Source: Lucinisca nassula
Taxonomy: Eukaryota; Mollusca; Bivalvia; Lucinida; Lucinidae
Length of the DNA stretch: 64,000 bases
Direction: 5' to 3'
Assembly (NCBI GenBank): GCA_963580285.1
Contig: OY757021.1
Span: 97,206,149 to 97,270,148 of the forward strand
Shown here one piece after another: positions 41,171 through 49,905 of this stretch. The notes under the pieces are model-generated. The model had not been told where the DNA came from and made no database searches. It worked only from the letters and a program-made list of their open reading frames with translations. Position 1 is the first letter of the stretch. The number at the start of each line of letters is the position of its first letter. A program made the translations under genes and the position numbers.

Positions 41171-41464
41171 CTATATTCACATTTTTAGCTCATCTTGGCC
41201 GAAGGCTCCAGGGGAGCTTATAGTATAGTCTTCCATCCGTCGTCCGTCCGTCCGCAGTCCGTCCGTTCGTCGTCTGTTCGTCAGCACATTTGACTAGGTA
41301 TATCTCTGCAACCTGCAGGCTGATCCCAGCCATTTCTTAACGGTAGCATGCCTATGGCTAGAGACTGACGACATAAGCGTTTTATCGAAATCGAATGAAA
41401 ACTTTGGTTCCTATGGTAACCACAAGGTCCCATAGACTTATATTGGGAAAATTGTTGTTATTCT

Positions 41465-43060
41465 CGTGAACGCTGTACAGGTTTGGTCCAATCATCATCA
41501 AACTTGGTGAGAATAATCATCATGGCATTATCTCGGTCACTTTTGAATATGATTCATGTCGGGTCAAAAAGTAGGTCAGTAGGTCAAATCAAAGAAAAAT
41601 CCTGTGAGCGCACTAGATGCCACAGTCTTGGTCCAATAATCATCAAACTCAGTTAGAATGACAATATCTGGATCAAGTTCGAATATAGGTCATGTCGGGT
41701 CAAAAATAGGTCAGTAGGTCAAATCATAGAAAAACCTTGTGAACGCTCTAGAGGCCACAGTTTTGATCCAATCAATATTAATCTTGCTCAGAATGATCAT
41801 AATGATAATATCTGGACCAAGTTTGAATATGGGTCAAGTTGGGTCAGAAAGAAGGTCAGTAGGTCAAATCCTAGAAATATCTTGCGAGCGATCCAGAGGC
41901 CACAGTTTTGGTCCAATCATTATCAATCTTGCATAGAATGATCATCAGGAAAATATCTTGAATAAGTTCGAATATAGGTCATGTCGGATTAAAAAGTAGG
42001 TCAGTAGGTCAAATCATAAAAAAACTTGTGTGCGCTCTAGCGGCCACAGTATCGTTCCAATCATAATCAAACCTAGTTAGATTGATAACCACGACATTAT
42101 CTCGGTCAAGTTCAAATATTGGTGATATCGGATCAAAAGGTAGATCAGTCGGTGAAAGAATAGCAAAACCTTTTGCGTGTTCTAGAGGCCACAGTTTAAG
42201 TCAAATATTCGTCAAGCTTGGTCTACAATATCTCAAGTTCAAATTTTGGTCATGTGTGTCAAAATCTAGGTCAGTTGGTCAAAACAAAGAAAATTCTGGT
42301 GAACGCCCTAGAGGCCACAGTTTCAATCATTCATCATCAAACATTCTGAGAATTACCATCACGACAATATCTCTGACTAGTTCGAATATGAGTAATTTGA
42401 ATCAAAAAGTAGGCCAGTAGGTCAAATCATTGAAAAAAAAAACTTTGTTTGCGCTCTTGAGGCCACAGTTCTAGTCCAATCAACATCAAACTTGGTCAGA
42501 ATGACCCTCACGACAATATTTCAATCAAGTTCGAATATGGGTCATGTCGGGCAAAATGTAGGTCAGGAGGTCAAATCAAAGGCAAAATTTGCGTGCGCTC
42601 TACAGGGCCACACGTTTGGTTAAATCGTTATCAAACTTTGTCAGAATGATCATCATGACAATATCTCGATCAAGTTCAAATATCTGTCATGTCGGGTCAA
42701 ACAGTAGGACGGTAAACCAAATCATAGAAACAACTTGTGTGCAATCTAGAGGCCGTAGTTTTGGTCCAGTCATCATCAATGTTGGTCAGCATGATCATCA
42801 CGACAATATCTCGGTCAAGTTCAAATATGGGTCATGTTTGGTCAACAAGTAGGTCAGAAGGTCAACTCATAGAAAAACATTGTGTGCACTCTAGAGGCCG
42901 TAGTGTTGGTTCAATCACCTTAAAACTTTGTTATCATGTTCCCCATGACAATATATGTGTACAGTTAAAATGCGGATCATGTCGGGTAAAAACTAGGTCA
43001 GTAGATCAAATGAAAAAAACAAACAAAAAAAAAAAAAAAAAAAAAAAAAAAACGTGTGCT
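41465..43060 (-). repeat. E satellite array, about 145-bp units
   Basis: Eleven or so units spaced 126-148 bp (mostly 145), each with CTCTAGAGGCCACAGTTTTG GTCCAATCATCATCAA, AATATCTCGGTCAAGTTCGA and GTCATGTCGGGTCAAAAAGT AGGTCAGTAGGTCAA. Weak open readings are frame artefacts. Confidence 0.88.
43022..43052. repeat. A run of about 25-30
   Basis: Nearly pure A between arrays E and F; could be an old retroposon tail or slippage product. Confidence 0.9.
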
Positions 43061-43069
43061 CTAGTTTAA

Positions 43070-43867
43070 TGTCCCTTGGCATGTCACCTACTAAAAAGAA
43101 AAATAGCAGTTCCGGTGATAACCTTTGAACTGTTTGAGACAGAGTCTTCATATTTAGAATAAAGGTTTCTTGTGAGATGGGTTTCTAACTCATACTTAAA
43201 TTGACCTGTGGCTTTGACCTGTGACCTTCATTGAGGACAAAAATAGCATTGGTCATAACTTTTGAATCATTTGAGATAGAGCAGTCATATTTGGCATGTA
43301 GTGACTTCCCACTGATATGAGACATTTTGCTCTTGACCTAGACATTTGACCTACTCTAAAGACAAACATAACATTGGTCATAACTTATGAACAAGGTAAG
43401 GTAGATCCTTCATGTTTGATTTGAAGGCTTCTTATGACTTGGGCTTCCCACTCCTTCACAATTATGATGTGTGACCTCGAACTGTGACTTACTTTATCAT
43501 TACTTTTGAACCCTTTGAAATAAAGCTTTTGTATTTGTCTTGTGGATTTCTTGTGATTAGGGCTTCCTATCATACAGACAAATGATATGTGACCTTGACT
43601 TTGACTTGTGACCTAGTTTATAATTGTTTTTTTTTTTAATAAATTGAGATAGTCTTCATAATTGGATTGAAGGTTTATTGTGACGCATACAAAAATTGAT
43701 CTGTGACCTTGACCCTGACATGTAACATACTTTATCATTACTTTTTAACCTTATGAGATAGATTTGGCATGCAGTTTCCTTGCTACAAGGGCTTCCATTT
43801 ATAGTAAATTTTGATTGGTGACCTACTTTGTCATTACTTTTCAATCGTTTGAGAAAGAGCCTTCTTA
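43070..43867 (-). repeat. F satellite array, left block
   Basis: About five diverged units of about 150 bp: TTTGAGATAGAGCCTTCATA, GGCATGTAGTTTTCTTGTGA, GTGACCTTGACCTGTGACC. Broken at 43867 by the Tc1 element; F resumes at 45907. Confidence 0.78.
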
Positions 43868-44083
43868 TACCGTTCACAAAAATGAGCGGATATTTTACTT
43901 TCAGGCTGAATATTTGTAAATAAATAAAATGGTACCTGACCAAGATGCATTTAACTTAAAGGACTATCAAATATCAATAAACCGAACCACACATTAATTC
44001 CAATGATCACGGCATTATGTAGCGACACGGCGATCAATCTTCTAAGCGTCAACGTCATTATTCACAAGCCATTAATAACGTGT

Positions 44084-45350
44084 CGGACTGCCTCGATTGT
44101 CACAGCAGGCGATGCATCGTCGTCGCATACTTCCATTTATCATATGACGTCGCGCCTGAGAGTGTAATAAGGCCATGTAATATTTTCGATAATCCACTAG
44201 TGGATTAAATATGCAAATTAGCTAGAACGTCCCGTAACGTTACATGTACGACGTCCTTAACGACGTCGCGTTGACTAACGGCGGAGTATTGACATTTTTG
44301 TAAACAATCGTGAATAAAATGAGTTTAAAATGTCATATGATAAATAGAATCTTGCATTCGTGCTCATGTATTATTGATTTTATTAAACTCGTTGAGGAAA
44401 AGGGATAAAATGCTCGGCAAAGCCTCGCATTTTATCACTTTTCCTCAACTCGTTTAATAAATTCAATAATACATGAGCACTCATGTAAGATCCTCTATTT
44501 AGTCTACGAATCGTTAACTGAGGTATCCTTCGCCAACCTTCATGAAGTGCTGCATCAAGCTTACTCAGGGTCCTTGGATGCGGATCGCGGTTTCTGACTC
44601 GTTTCCCGAGGATGTCCCATACGTGTTCGATGGGAAATAAGACTGGACTCATCGCAGGCCATGGTAATTACCGACTGTTTTGCCGTTGAAGGTACTCAGT
44701 TCGACGCGTGCCCGATGAGCCCTAGCGTCATCATCCTGAAAAGATGTATCTACGACCGTGGCGTCGAGCAAACGGTATCGTGTGAGAATCCAACACGTTA
44801 GCACGATAGTACAGGCCTGTAACTCTGCCTTGGCACACATGTAAGTCTGTTTTTCCAGTCATGGTGATCCCATCCCATACCATAACATACCCTGCCCAAT
44901 ATAGGTCATGAGCAACTATAGCCAGGCCCGTATAACGTTCATTAGTACGACGCCAGACTCTTCTACGACCATCACGAAAGGTCAAGCTAAATCGGGATTC
45001 ATCACTGACATAAGGTGCCGTAAGGTCACTCGAGTGAAGGTAATTTTCGACCGTCTGTCTAGAGACATTAACCCCTCTTACTCGACGCAGGTATTGCCGA
45101 AGATCTGTTGACGTTAGTCTCTGGTTTCGTAACGCTTGATTGACAACAAGGCGGTCATCGCGTTCGTTAGTACTCTTCGGGCGTCCACTTCTCTACAAAT
45201 CCGCTACTGCCTCTGTCCTACGATAGCGTGCCCATAGTCGACTGACAACGGACTGTGACGTATTCATATTAATTAACTGCGTACGTCTGGTCTGGAGCAT
45301 GCCGACGGCTCTCCAACGTTGAGCCCCCCATAGCCAAATCATGGTTCTAA
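44084..45350 (-). pseudogene. Tc1 transposase relic
   Basis: Minus strand, N to C: HTH region GAQRWRAVGMLQTRRTQLIN, VVSRLWARYRRTEAVADL, RSGRPKSTNERDDRL, DLRQYLRRVRGVNVSRQTV; then VSDESRFSLTFRDGRRRVWR (first Asp; about 45 residues before it are deleted); QDDDARAHRAR (second Asp); FPIEHVWDILGKRVRNRDPH (Glu). After LHEGWRRIPQLTIRRLN the frame is interrupted by P4 and resumes at 44130 downward as SMRRRCIACCDNRG. An in-frame stop, the deletion and frameshifts show it is inactive. Confidence 0.85.
44135..44500 (-). mobile_element. P4: P element inserted in the Tc1 transposase
   Basis: Minus strand starts TAAATAGAGGATCTTACATG. The hairpin GAGGAAAAGTGATAAAATGC GAGGC / GCCGAGCATTTTATCCC TTTTCCTC follows, then the body with AATCCACTAGTGGATT and end GACGTCATATGATAAAT. 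Tc1 codons continue directly on both sides. Confidence 0.85.
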
Positions 45351-45431
45351 TAACAAATTTGGTTTATGATATCACAGCATCAATAAACAGGTTTGTCACT
45401 AATGTTAAAATTCACGTGCTACCCCATGTAC

Positions 45432-45725
45432 CACCGGGGCTTGAAGAAATAGACGAACTGCACGATGTTTCCATGCAGAGCTAGAACCGACCACACACGG
45501 GTACTGGTAAACTGCTTAGAAGATCTAAGCTTGCTCAGGCAAAGCGGTGCGAGTCGGACCGTCCATGCTTATAAACCCTATTGGTTTCATTGGGCGACAA
45601 GTCTAGAGATGTCATGTCATCTCAATGTCGGTTAAAAGTCCCGCAAAACTGGAAGCAACGTCTCTATAATGACCTATACAGTGTTGACGGGGACGTTAAA
45701 CTTCAAATCAAACAAAACAAACAAA
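45432..45725 (+). mobile_element. SINE B with 11-bp target duplication
   Basis: GGGGCTTGAAGAAATAGACG to GACGTTAAACTTCAAATCAA ACAAAACAAAC. ACCCCATGTAC flanks it at 45421-45431 and 45726-45736. It lies inside the Tc1 element, near its right end. Confidence 0.92.
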
Positions 45726-45906
45726 ACCCCATGTACAATTTATGCCACTGCCCTTCGCCACTCGAGCATAAATATCAAACTGCTCAACGATAGAATATAC
45801 GCACATAATAGTCAATTGGCATGGTATACCCGGCATTTGATTATTCCAAATGTTGAGGCTGTTGAGCTCGAAGGAACCCGAATATCCCCTACTTTTTGTG
45901 AACATA

Positions 45907-46197
45907 AAAATTTGGCAGGTAGGTTTCTTGTGACAAGAACTCCCACACTCATACAGAAATTTTGACTGACCGGATACCTACTTTATCCTTAGAGCTGTTT
46001 GAGATAGAGCCTTCATATTTTGCATGTAGTTTTCTTGCGACATGTGCATCCCACGCACACAACAATTTTACTTCTTACTTTGACCTTGACCTGTGACCAA
46101 ATGTAAGAAAAAAAGGACATCGGCCTTTGAACGTGTTTTCCATAAGCTATGAAACATCCTGGACTTTGGTGAGCGACGGCCATCATGCCTCTCTTGT
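45907..46197 (-). repeat. F satellite, right block and element terminus
   Basis: TTTGGCAGGTAGGTTTCTTG TGAC, TTTGAGATAGAGCCTTCATA, GACCTTGACCTGTGACC, then the unique end with GGTGAGCGACGGCCATCATG CC. Confidence 0.8.
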
Positions 46198-46460
46198 GTT
46201 AAACGATCTAGCTGGACAAGAGCCATCGGCGAGGACTTAGATTAGGCACAGCGCACTCCCATTACTCTTCGTTGTCTCCATATAGCGAACCTTGACGCCG
46301 TTTATATAGCCTTTATAGAGCGTATGCTAATTTCCATCTTCATTCTAATGCATTTATATGACGTAATTTCTGTATTGGATAACGTTTACCACTTGTGAAT
46401 TTTGTCGAAAAATCCCAAGTCAATTACGTAACGTCACTTTTCATTGGCTGACATTTAGTG
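46198..46460. other. No recognisable feature
   Basis: Spacer between the E/F element and an R MITE. Confidence 0.4.
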
Positions 46461-46686
46461 TTAGGGGAATGGGAACACTTGGCACATTTTTCCGCCATTT
46501 TTTCAAAGGGAGACAACTTTCGGCACTTCCTTTTCTCTTTTCTATAAGCCCTAACCCGCTGAAAACGGGGTCTACTTTTGAAGGAATGAATTTGCTCCTC
46601 CTTTAAGAGTTGACCCCTATTGGCATGGGAGACAAAAACACTTTTGCAGGAGTTGCCTCCCCTGAAGGTGTTCCCATTCCCATTAA
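46461..46686. mobile_element. R MITE, near-complete
   Basis: Ends TTAGGGGAATGGGAACACTT and (reverse complement) TTAATGGGAATGGGAACACC are inverted repeats with TTA(A)/TTAA at the border, suggesting a TTAA (piggyBac-like) target. Interior includes CCGCCATTTTTTCAAAGGGA GACAACTTT, GGTCTACTTTTGAAGG and GTTGCCTCCCCTGAAGG. Confidence 0.65.
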
Positions 46687-46964
46687 GGGAGCTTGCAACG
46701 CACAATGTTTTTGGGGAAGCTATATTGTTTGAGCCTAAAATATCCAAGTGCATTAGAATGGGGACATTTGGCTTGAAAACTGTCATTCGATCGGCCATTG
46801 CCATTTACGGCTCTTCCGATAGAAAAAAAAAAACACCGAATTACCCCTCAAACTGCCAATTTCGAATACAGTTATCCCTTAAGTGATATTACATACTAAA
46901 GGTACACAGGTTCACAAAATGAAATGCGCCTCTTCGTGTAAAATACGGCTTCGAAAATACGTGT
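46687..46964. other. No recognisable feature
   Basis: Open readings in both strands without domain; not called. Confidence 0.4.
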
Positions 46965-47253
46965 CATCACGAAAACACACCTATATACTAATGACCCCCT
47001 TGAACCCCACTTTTATACAGTAAAACTGGGGTTTACAGGGGTAAGCCTTATTTTTCTTATTTCTACTCTAAAATATAGATGTGGGTACTTGTTAGAACCG
47101 CCTCGATGAGGCGGTTCGTTATCGAGGCGGTTCTAACGAGTACAAACAATCTAAATTTTGAACAGAAATAAGAAAAATATTACAAATTTTTTTATCTGAA
47201 AATTTTCGTTTTTTCCGCGGTAAAATTTACAATGTAGGCGTGTTTTCGTAATG
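46965..47253 (-). mobile_element. FB1 MITE with duplicated core
   Basis: CATCACGAAAACACACCTAT to TGTAGGCGTGTTTTCGTAATG. The centre reads GAACCGCCTCGATGAGGCGG TTCGTTATCGAGGCGGTTC, so the apex half-palindrome occurs one and a half times. Confidence 0.9.
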
Positions 47254-47316
47254 CATGGGAATGCTGATCATATTTCGATAACACTTCCGTGTGTTAAAAT
47301 CCTAAACATTACGAAA

Positions 47317-47487
47317 CATTACGAAAACATGCCTATTCAAATATATTGAACATCTTATCGGAAAAAAATAATAAAATATATAAATAAAACAACTGATATT
47401 TTTCATATGTTTGCTAAAACATAGATTGTGGGTACGAGGCTGAAAGTTGGGTTTAAGGGGGTTAAGATTAGGCTTGCTTTCGTGATG
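47317..47487 (+). mobile_element. FB1 MITE lacking the hairpin
   Basis: CATTACGAAAACATGCCTAT to AGGCTTGCTTTCGTGATG. The centre is TAGATTGTGGGTACGAGG and then directly the outer right arm. Confidence 0.85.
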
Positions 47488-47667
47488 ACTTGGATTTTTC
47501 ATATCAATATTTTTGTATTTTCCTATTTTCTATTCAAAACATAGAGTGTGGTTGCTCAAAAGAACCCACAACTGTGTTTTTTAGCAAAACGGGAAATAAT
47601 GTATAGTCCTATAAATCCAAGTTTTGTCGATAAGCGGTGTTCAATACATGGACTTGTTATCGTGAAG
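47488..47667 (+). mobile_element. FB2-like degenerate copy
   Basis: ATTCAAAACATAGAGTGTGG TTGCTCAAAAGAACCCACAA, TATAGTCCTATAAATCC, GGACTTGTTATCGTGAAG. Hairpin collapsed. Confidence 0.65.
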
Positions 47668-47771
47668 TGCCTGTGCTTTCAAGCAGTCTGGTGGTTATCA
47701 TCGCTGCATGGTTGTTCGTTTACACAATGCTTCTCCGCACATCAAAGGAACGTTTTACACATATTAAGTGG

Positions 47772-48058
47772 CTTGTTTGATTTGAGGTTTAACGTTCCCG
47801 TCAACCCTGTATAGGTCATTTTGGAGACGTTGCTTCCAATTTTGTTGGATTTTTACCCGACATTGGGATGCAATGACATCTCAAGCCCTGTCGCCCAATG
47901 AAACCAATAGGATTTATAAGCATGGACTTGAACCGCTTTGCCTGGGCATGCTTAGATCCTCTAAGCGGTTTACCAGTGCTAGTGTGCTGTCGGTTTCAGC
48001 TCTGCGTGGAAGCATCATGCATCACATTTATTTCTTCAAGCCCCAATGGGCGGGGCCA
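47772..48058 (-). mobile_element. SINE B with target duplication
   Basis: Tail TTGTTTGATTTGAGGTTTAA on the left, 5' end CCCCAATGGGCGGGGCC on the right. ACATATTAAGTGG (47759-47771) and ACATATTAAATGG (48059-48071) flank it. Confidence 0.92.
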
Positions 48059-48135
48059 ACATATTAAATGGATACGTAGTCTTATTTCAAGGACAAATTT
48101 TTACTTGATGCGGTTTCTTAACAAGAGGTACATGT

Positions 48136-48436
48136 TTTGTTTGTTTGATTTGAGGTTTAACTTCCCCGTCAACACTGTAAAGGTCATTTTGGAGACGTTG
48201 CTTCCAATTTTGTGGGGCCTTTTACCCGACATTGAGATAAAATGACATCTCAGGCCCTGTCGCCCAATGATACCAATAGGGTTCATTAGCATGGACGGTC
48301 CGCCTCGCACGGGGTTCCTGGACAGGCTTAGGTTCTCTAAGCGGTTTACCAGTACTAGTGTGCGGGCCGGATTCAGCTCTGCGTGGAAGCATCATGCAGC
48401 CCATATATTTCTTCAAGCCCCTATGGGCGGGAGCCT
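48136..48436 (-). mobile_element. SINE B with target duplication
   Basis: Full-length copy ending CCCCTATGGGCGGGAGCCT. AAGAGGTACATG flanks it at 48123-48134 and 48437-48448. Confidence 0.93.
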
Positions 48437-48454
48437 AAGAGGTACATGTATGTC

Positions 48455-48684
48455 TTAACCAATTTTAGTACCGGAAAACCCAAAACGGGTACCAGGGTAA
48501 AAAGTGCAGGCCCAGATCAGACGCCGCAGAACGCGGCGTCTGATCAGGGCCTCCACTGTTTGCTAAAAGTTCAGTCATTTTCCAAACAAATTTTGAAGAA
48601 AACACAACCTGACACCCCCAAATTTTGAAATGGACTCCTGCTTTATATAAGGCGGAATAATCCATGTGGTACAAAAAGGGTTAA
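48455..48684 (-). mobile_element. Q MITE just past the PAN-exon stop codon
   Basis: TTAACCAATTTTAGTACCGG to TGGTACAAAAAGGGTTAA, TTAA-flanked, with the intact palindrome GATCAGACGCCGCAGAACGC GGCGTCTGATC. Its edge is only 16 bases beyond the stop codon of the exon at 48701-48963. Confidence 0.88.
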
Positions 48685-48700
48685 AGTAATTTTCGAAAGT

Positions 48701-48963
48701 CTAGCAATCTCGGCTATACGTATCGAAATAGCTGGAATTAAAGATCGCTGAAGGATGGGCATCAAGCACCTGTTGATAAGAGGCAGTCTGGGGGTAACAC
48801 TTCTCGTTCACTGTACTATAATCAATCGAACCGCAAGTAATACCAATATCGATGCAAGCCTGCTGACATTCTTGAAGAGTCACGTGGTCTATTCGGAAGT
48901 GATTGTACCCTGTAATGGCTGTCTGTTGATACGCAGTGAATGTATTGAGGTACTGGTCGCATT
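48701..48963 (-). CDS. PAN/Apple-like protein, terminal coding exon
   Basis: The acceptor TTTTCTTTATGTTCCAG lies immediately upstream (48964-48980). The exon starts with two bases completing a codon (phase 1), encodes 86 residues and stops at TAG (48701-48703). Residues 1-86 are one PAN/Apple-like module: CDQYLNTFTAYQQTAITGYN, HVTLQECQQACIDIGITCGS, IDYSTVNEKCYPQTA and final SYFDTYSRDC. Six cysteines are placed as in PAN domains. The phase fits the donor of the 15300 exon, but that exon lies downstream on this strand, so the two belong to different genes or family copies. Upstream exons are at higher coordinates and were not recognised. Probably secreted. Confidence 0.75.
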
Positions 48964-48980
48964 CTGGAACATAAAGAAAA

Positions 48981-49095
48981 TTCAAAATTATCCCCAAACA
49001 TAATATATCAATGCTGTCAACACCTGTATCATGTAAAAATGGTGCACCACTTGATGCACATTAGATATTTTTTCCTTGAATTCTAAGCACCACAT
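48981..49095. other. Intron-like spacer
   Basis: AT-rich sequence upstream (minus strand) of the PAN terminal exon, before an FB1 insertion. Confidence 0.4.
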
Positions 49096-49378
49096 CATTA
49101 AAAAAAACACGCCTATACAAATTTTGACCCCCTCCAACCCCAATTTTTATATAGAAAAACTGGGGTTTACAGTGGATTACCTTATTTTTCTTATTTCTGC
49201 CCTAAAATATTGATTGTGGGAACTCGTAAGAACCGCCTAGATCAGGCGGTTCTAACGAGTATCCACAATCTATATTTTGAGCAGAAATAAGAAAAATATT
49301 CCAATTTTTCATCTTAAATTTTTCATTTTTTCGGCGATAAGGGTAACACTGTATTTGTATAGGCGTGTTTTCGTAATG
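49096..49378 (-). mobile_element. FB1 MITE, complete
   Basis: CATTAAAAAAAACACGCCTA to TATAGGCGTGTTTTCGTAATG, core GAACCGCCTAGATCAGGCGG. The apex change is matched on both arms. Confidence 0.92.
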
Positions 49379-49429
49379 AGTTTGATGATAGTTTGACATA
49401 AGCAAAATATTTATATTCTCAGAGCATTT

Positions 49430-49727
49430 GGCCGGCCTCGGTAGCTCAGTCGGATACGCGTCTGACTGGTGATCAGGAGGACGCGGGTTTGATACCTGCC
49501 GGGGTCGGAACATTATTTCGTGGAGATTGATGATAAAATCTTTTCTGCGGTCAGTCTCTCCCTCCCGCTGATTCAAGAAGGGCATCATTCTGGCGAAAGA
49601 ATGTGCACTCTACTCGTTAACAGCTTACGTAGACGCCTGGCCAGAAAAAGTGTGGATAGGTAAACTGACCGCCCCAAAAATGATCTAAATAGTGTTGACT
49701 AGGCCGTTAAACTCCAATACAAACACA
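49430..49727 (+). mobile_element. SINE A, full length with target duplication
   Basis: Head GGCCTCGGTAGCTCAGTCGG; the anticodon-like arm TCTGA CTGGTGA TCAGG folds as a 5-bp stem with a 7-base loop (GGT in the anticodon position, so Thr-like, by eye). B box GGTTTGATACC; body AACATTATTTCGTGGAGATT; centre; tail AGTGTTGACTAGGCCGTTAA ACTCCAATACAAAC. Flanks ATTCTCAGAGCATTT (49415-49429) and ATTCTCAGAACATTT (49728-49742). A SINE, not a working tRNA. Confidence 0.92.
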
Positions 49728-49742
49728 ATTCTCAGAACATTT

Positions 49743-49905
49743 ACAAAATATAAGTAAAACCAAAAATGTAACTATTGATGCCTAATATTGCTGATACATG
49801 TACTCCATTGAATACATTGTTTCACCTAGACGTCACATGATCAAAACGTAATTGCAAAATAAACAATGATTCTCTCAAATGGACGATGGCGACGTAATCA
49901 TCACG
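49743..49905. other. No recognisable feature
   Basis: Spacer before the D2 element. Confidence 0.4.

Larger units (their letters stand above)
43870..45904 (-). mobile_element. Tc1-like element inserted in the F array
   Basis: Left end after TA (43868-43869): CCGTTCACAAAAATGAGCGG ATATT. Right end before TA (45905-45906), reverse complement: ..TGTTCACAAAAAGTAGGGGA TATTC. These are imperfect inverted repeats. The F repeat is interrupted within a CTTCATATTTGGC-type motif and resumes on the other side. 2035 bp in total; removing the P4 and SINE B insertions leaves about 1.37 kb, a normal Tc1 length. Confidence 0.78.
41187..46197 (-). mobile_element. E/F: 5-kb satellite-bearing mobile element with nested insertions
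   Basis: On the minus strand its left end (46197 downward) reads ACAAGAG.GGCATGATGGCC then GCTCACC, matching the left ends of D1 and D2. Its right end at 41187-41218 is a hairpin bordered by AGCT...AGCT, preceded on that strand by a GGAC/ACGG run (41237-41280). In between are satellite arrays E (41465-43060) and F (43070-43867 and 45907-46110). A Tc1 element occupies 43870-45904. Interpreted, from architecture, as a pearl/HINE-like non-autonomous element. Confidence 0.65.

Noticed and set aside
41700..43069. Readings such as those at 42082-42420 and 42737-43069
   Set aside because: They cross several E satellite units, one ends in a poly-Lys from the A run, and none has a domain.
15300..48963. 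One gene formed from the two PAN-like exons
   Set aside because: Phases match, but on the minus strand the stop-containing exon lies upstream of the signal-peptide exon, so they cannot be spliced in cis in that order.
49430..49510. Functional tRNA gene (Thr-like anticodon arm)
   Set aside because: The head is followed by the conserved SINE body and tail, flanked by a target duplication, with a decayed acceptor stem.
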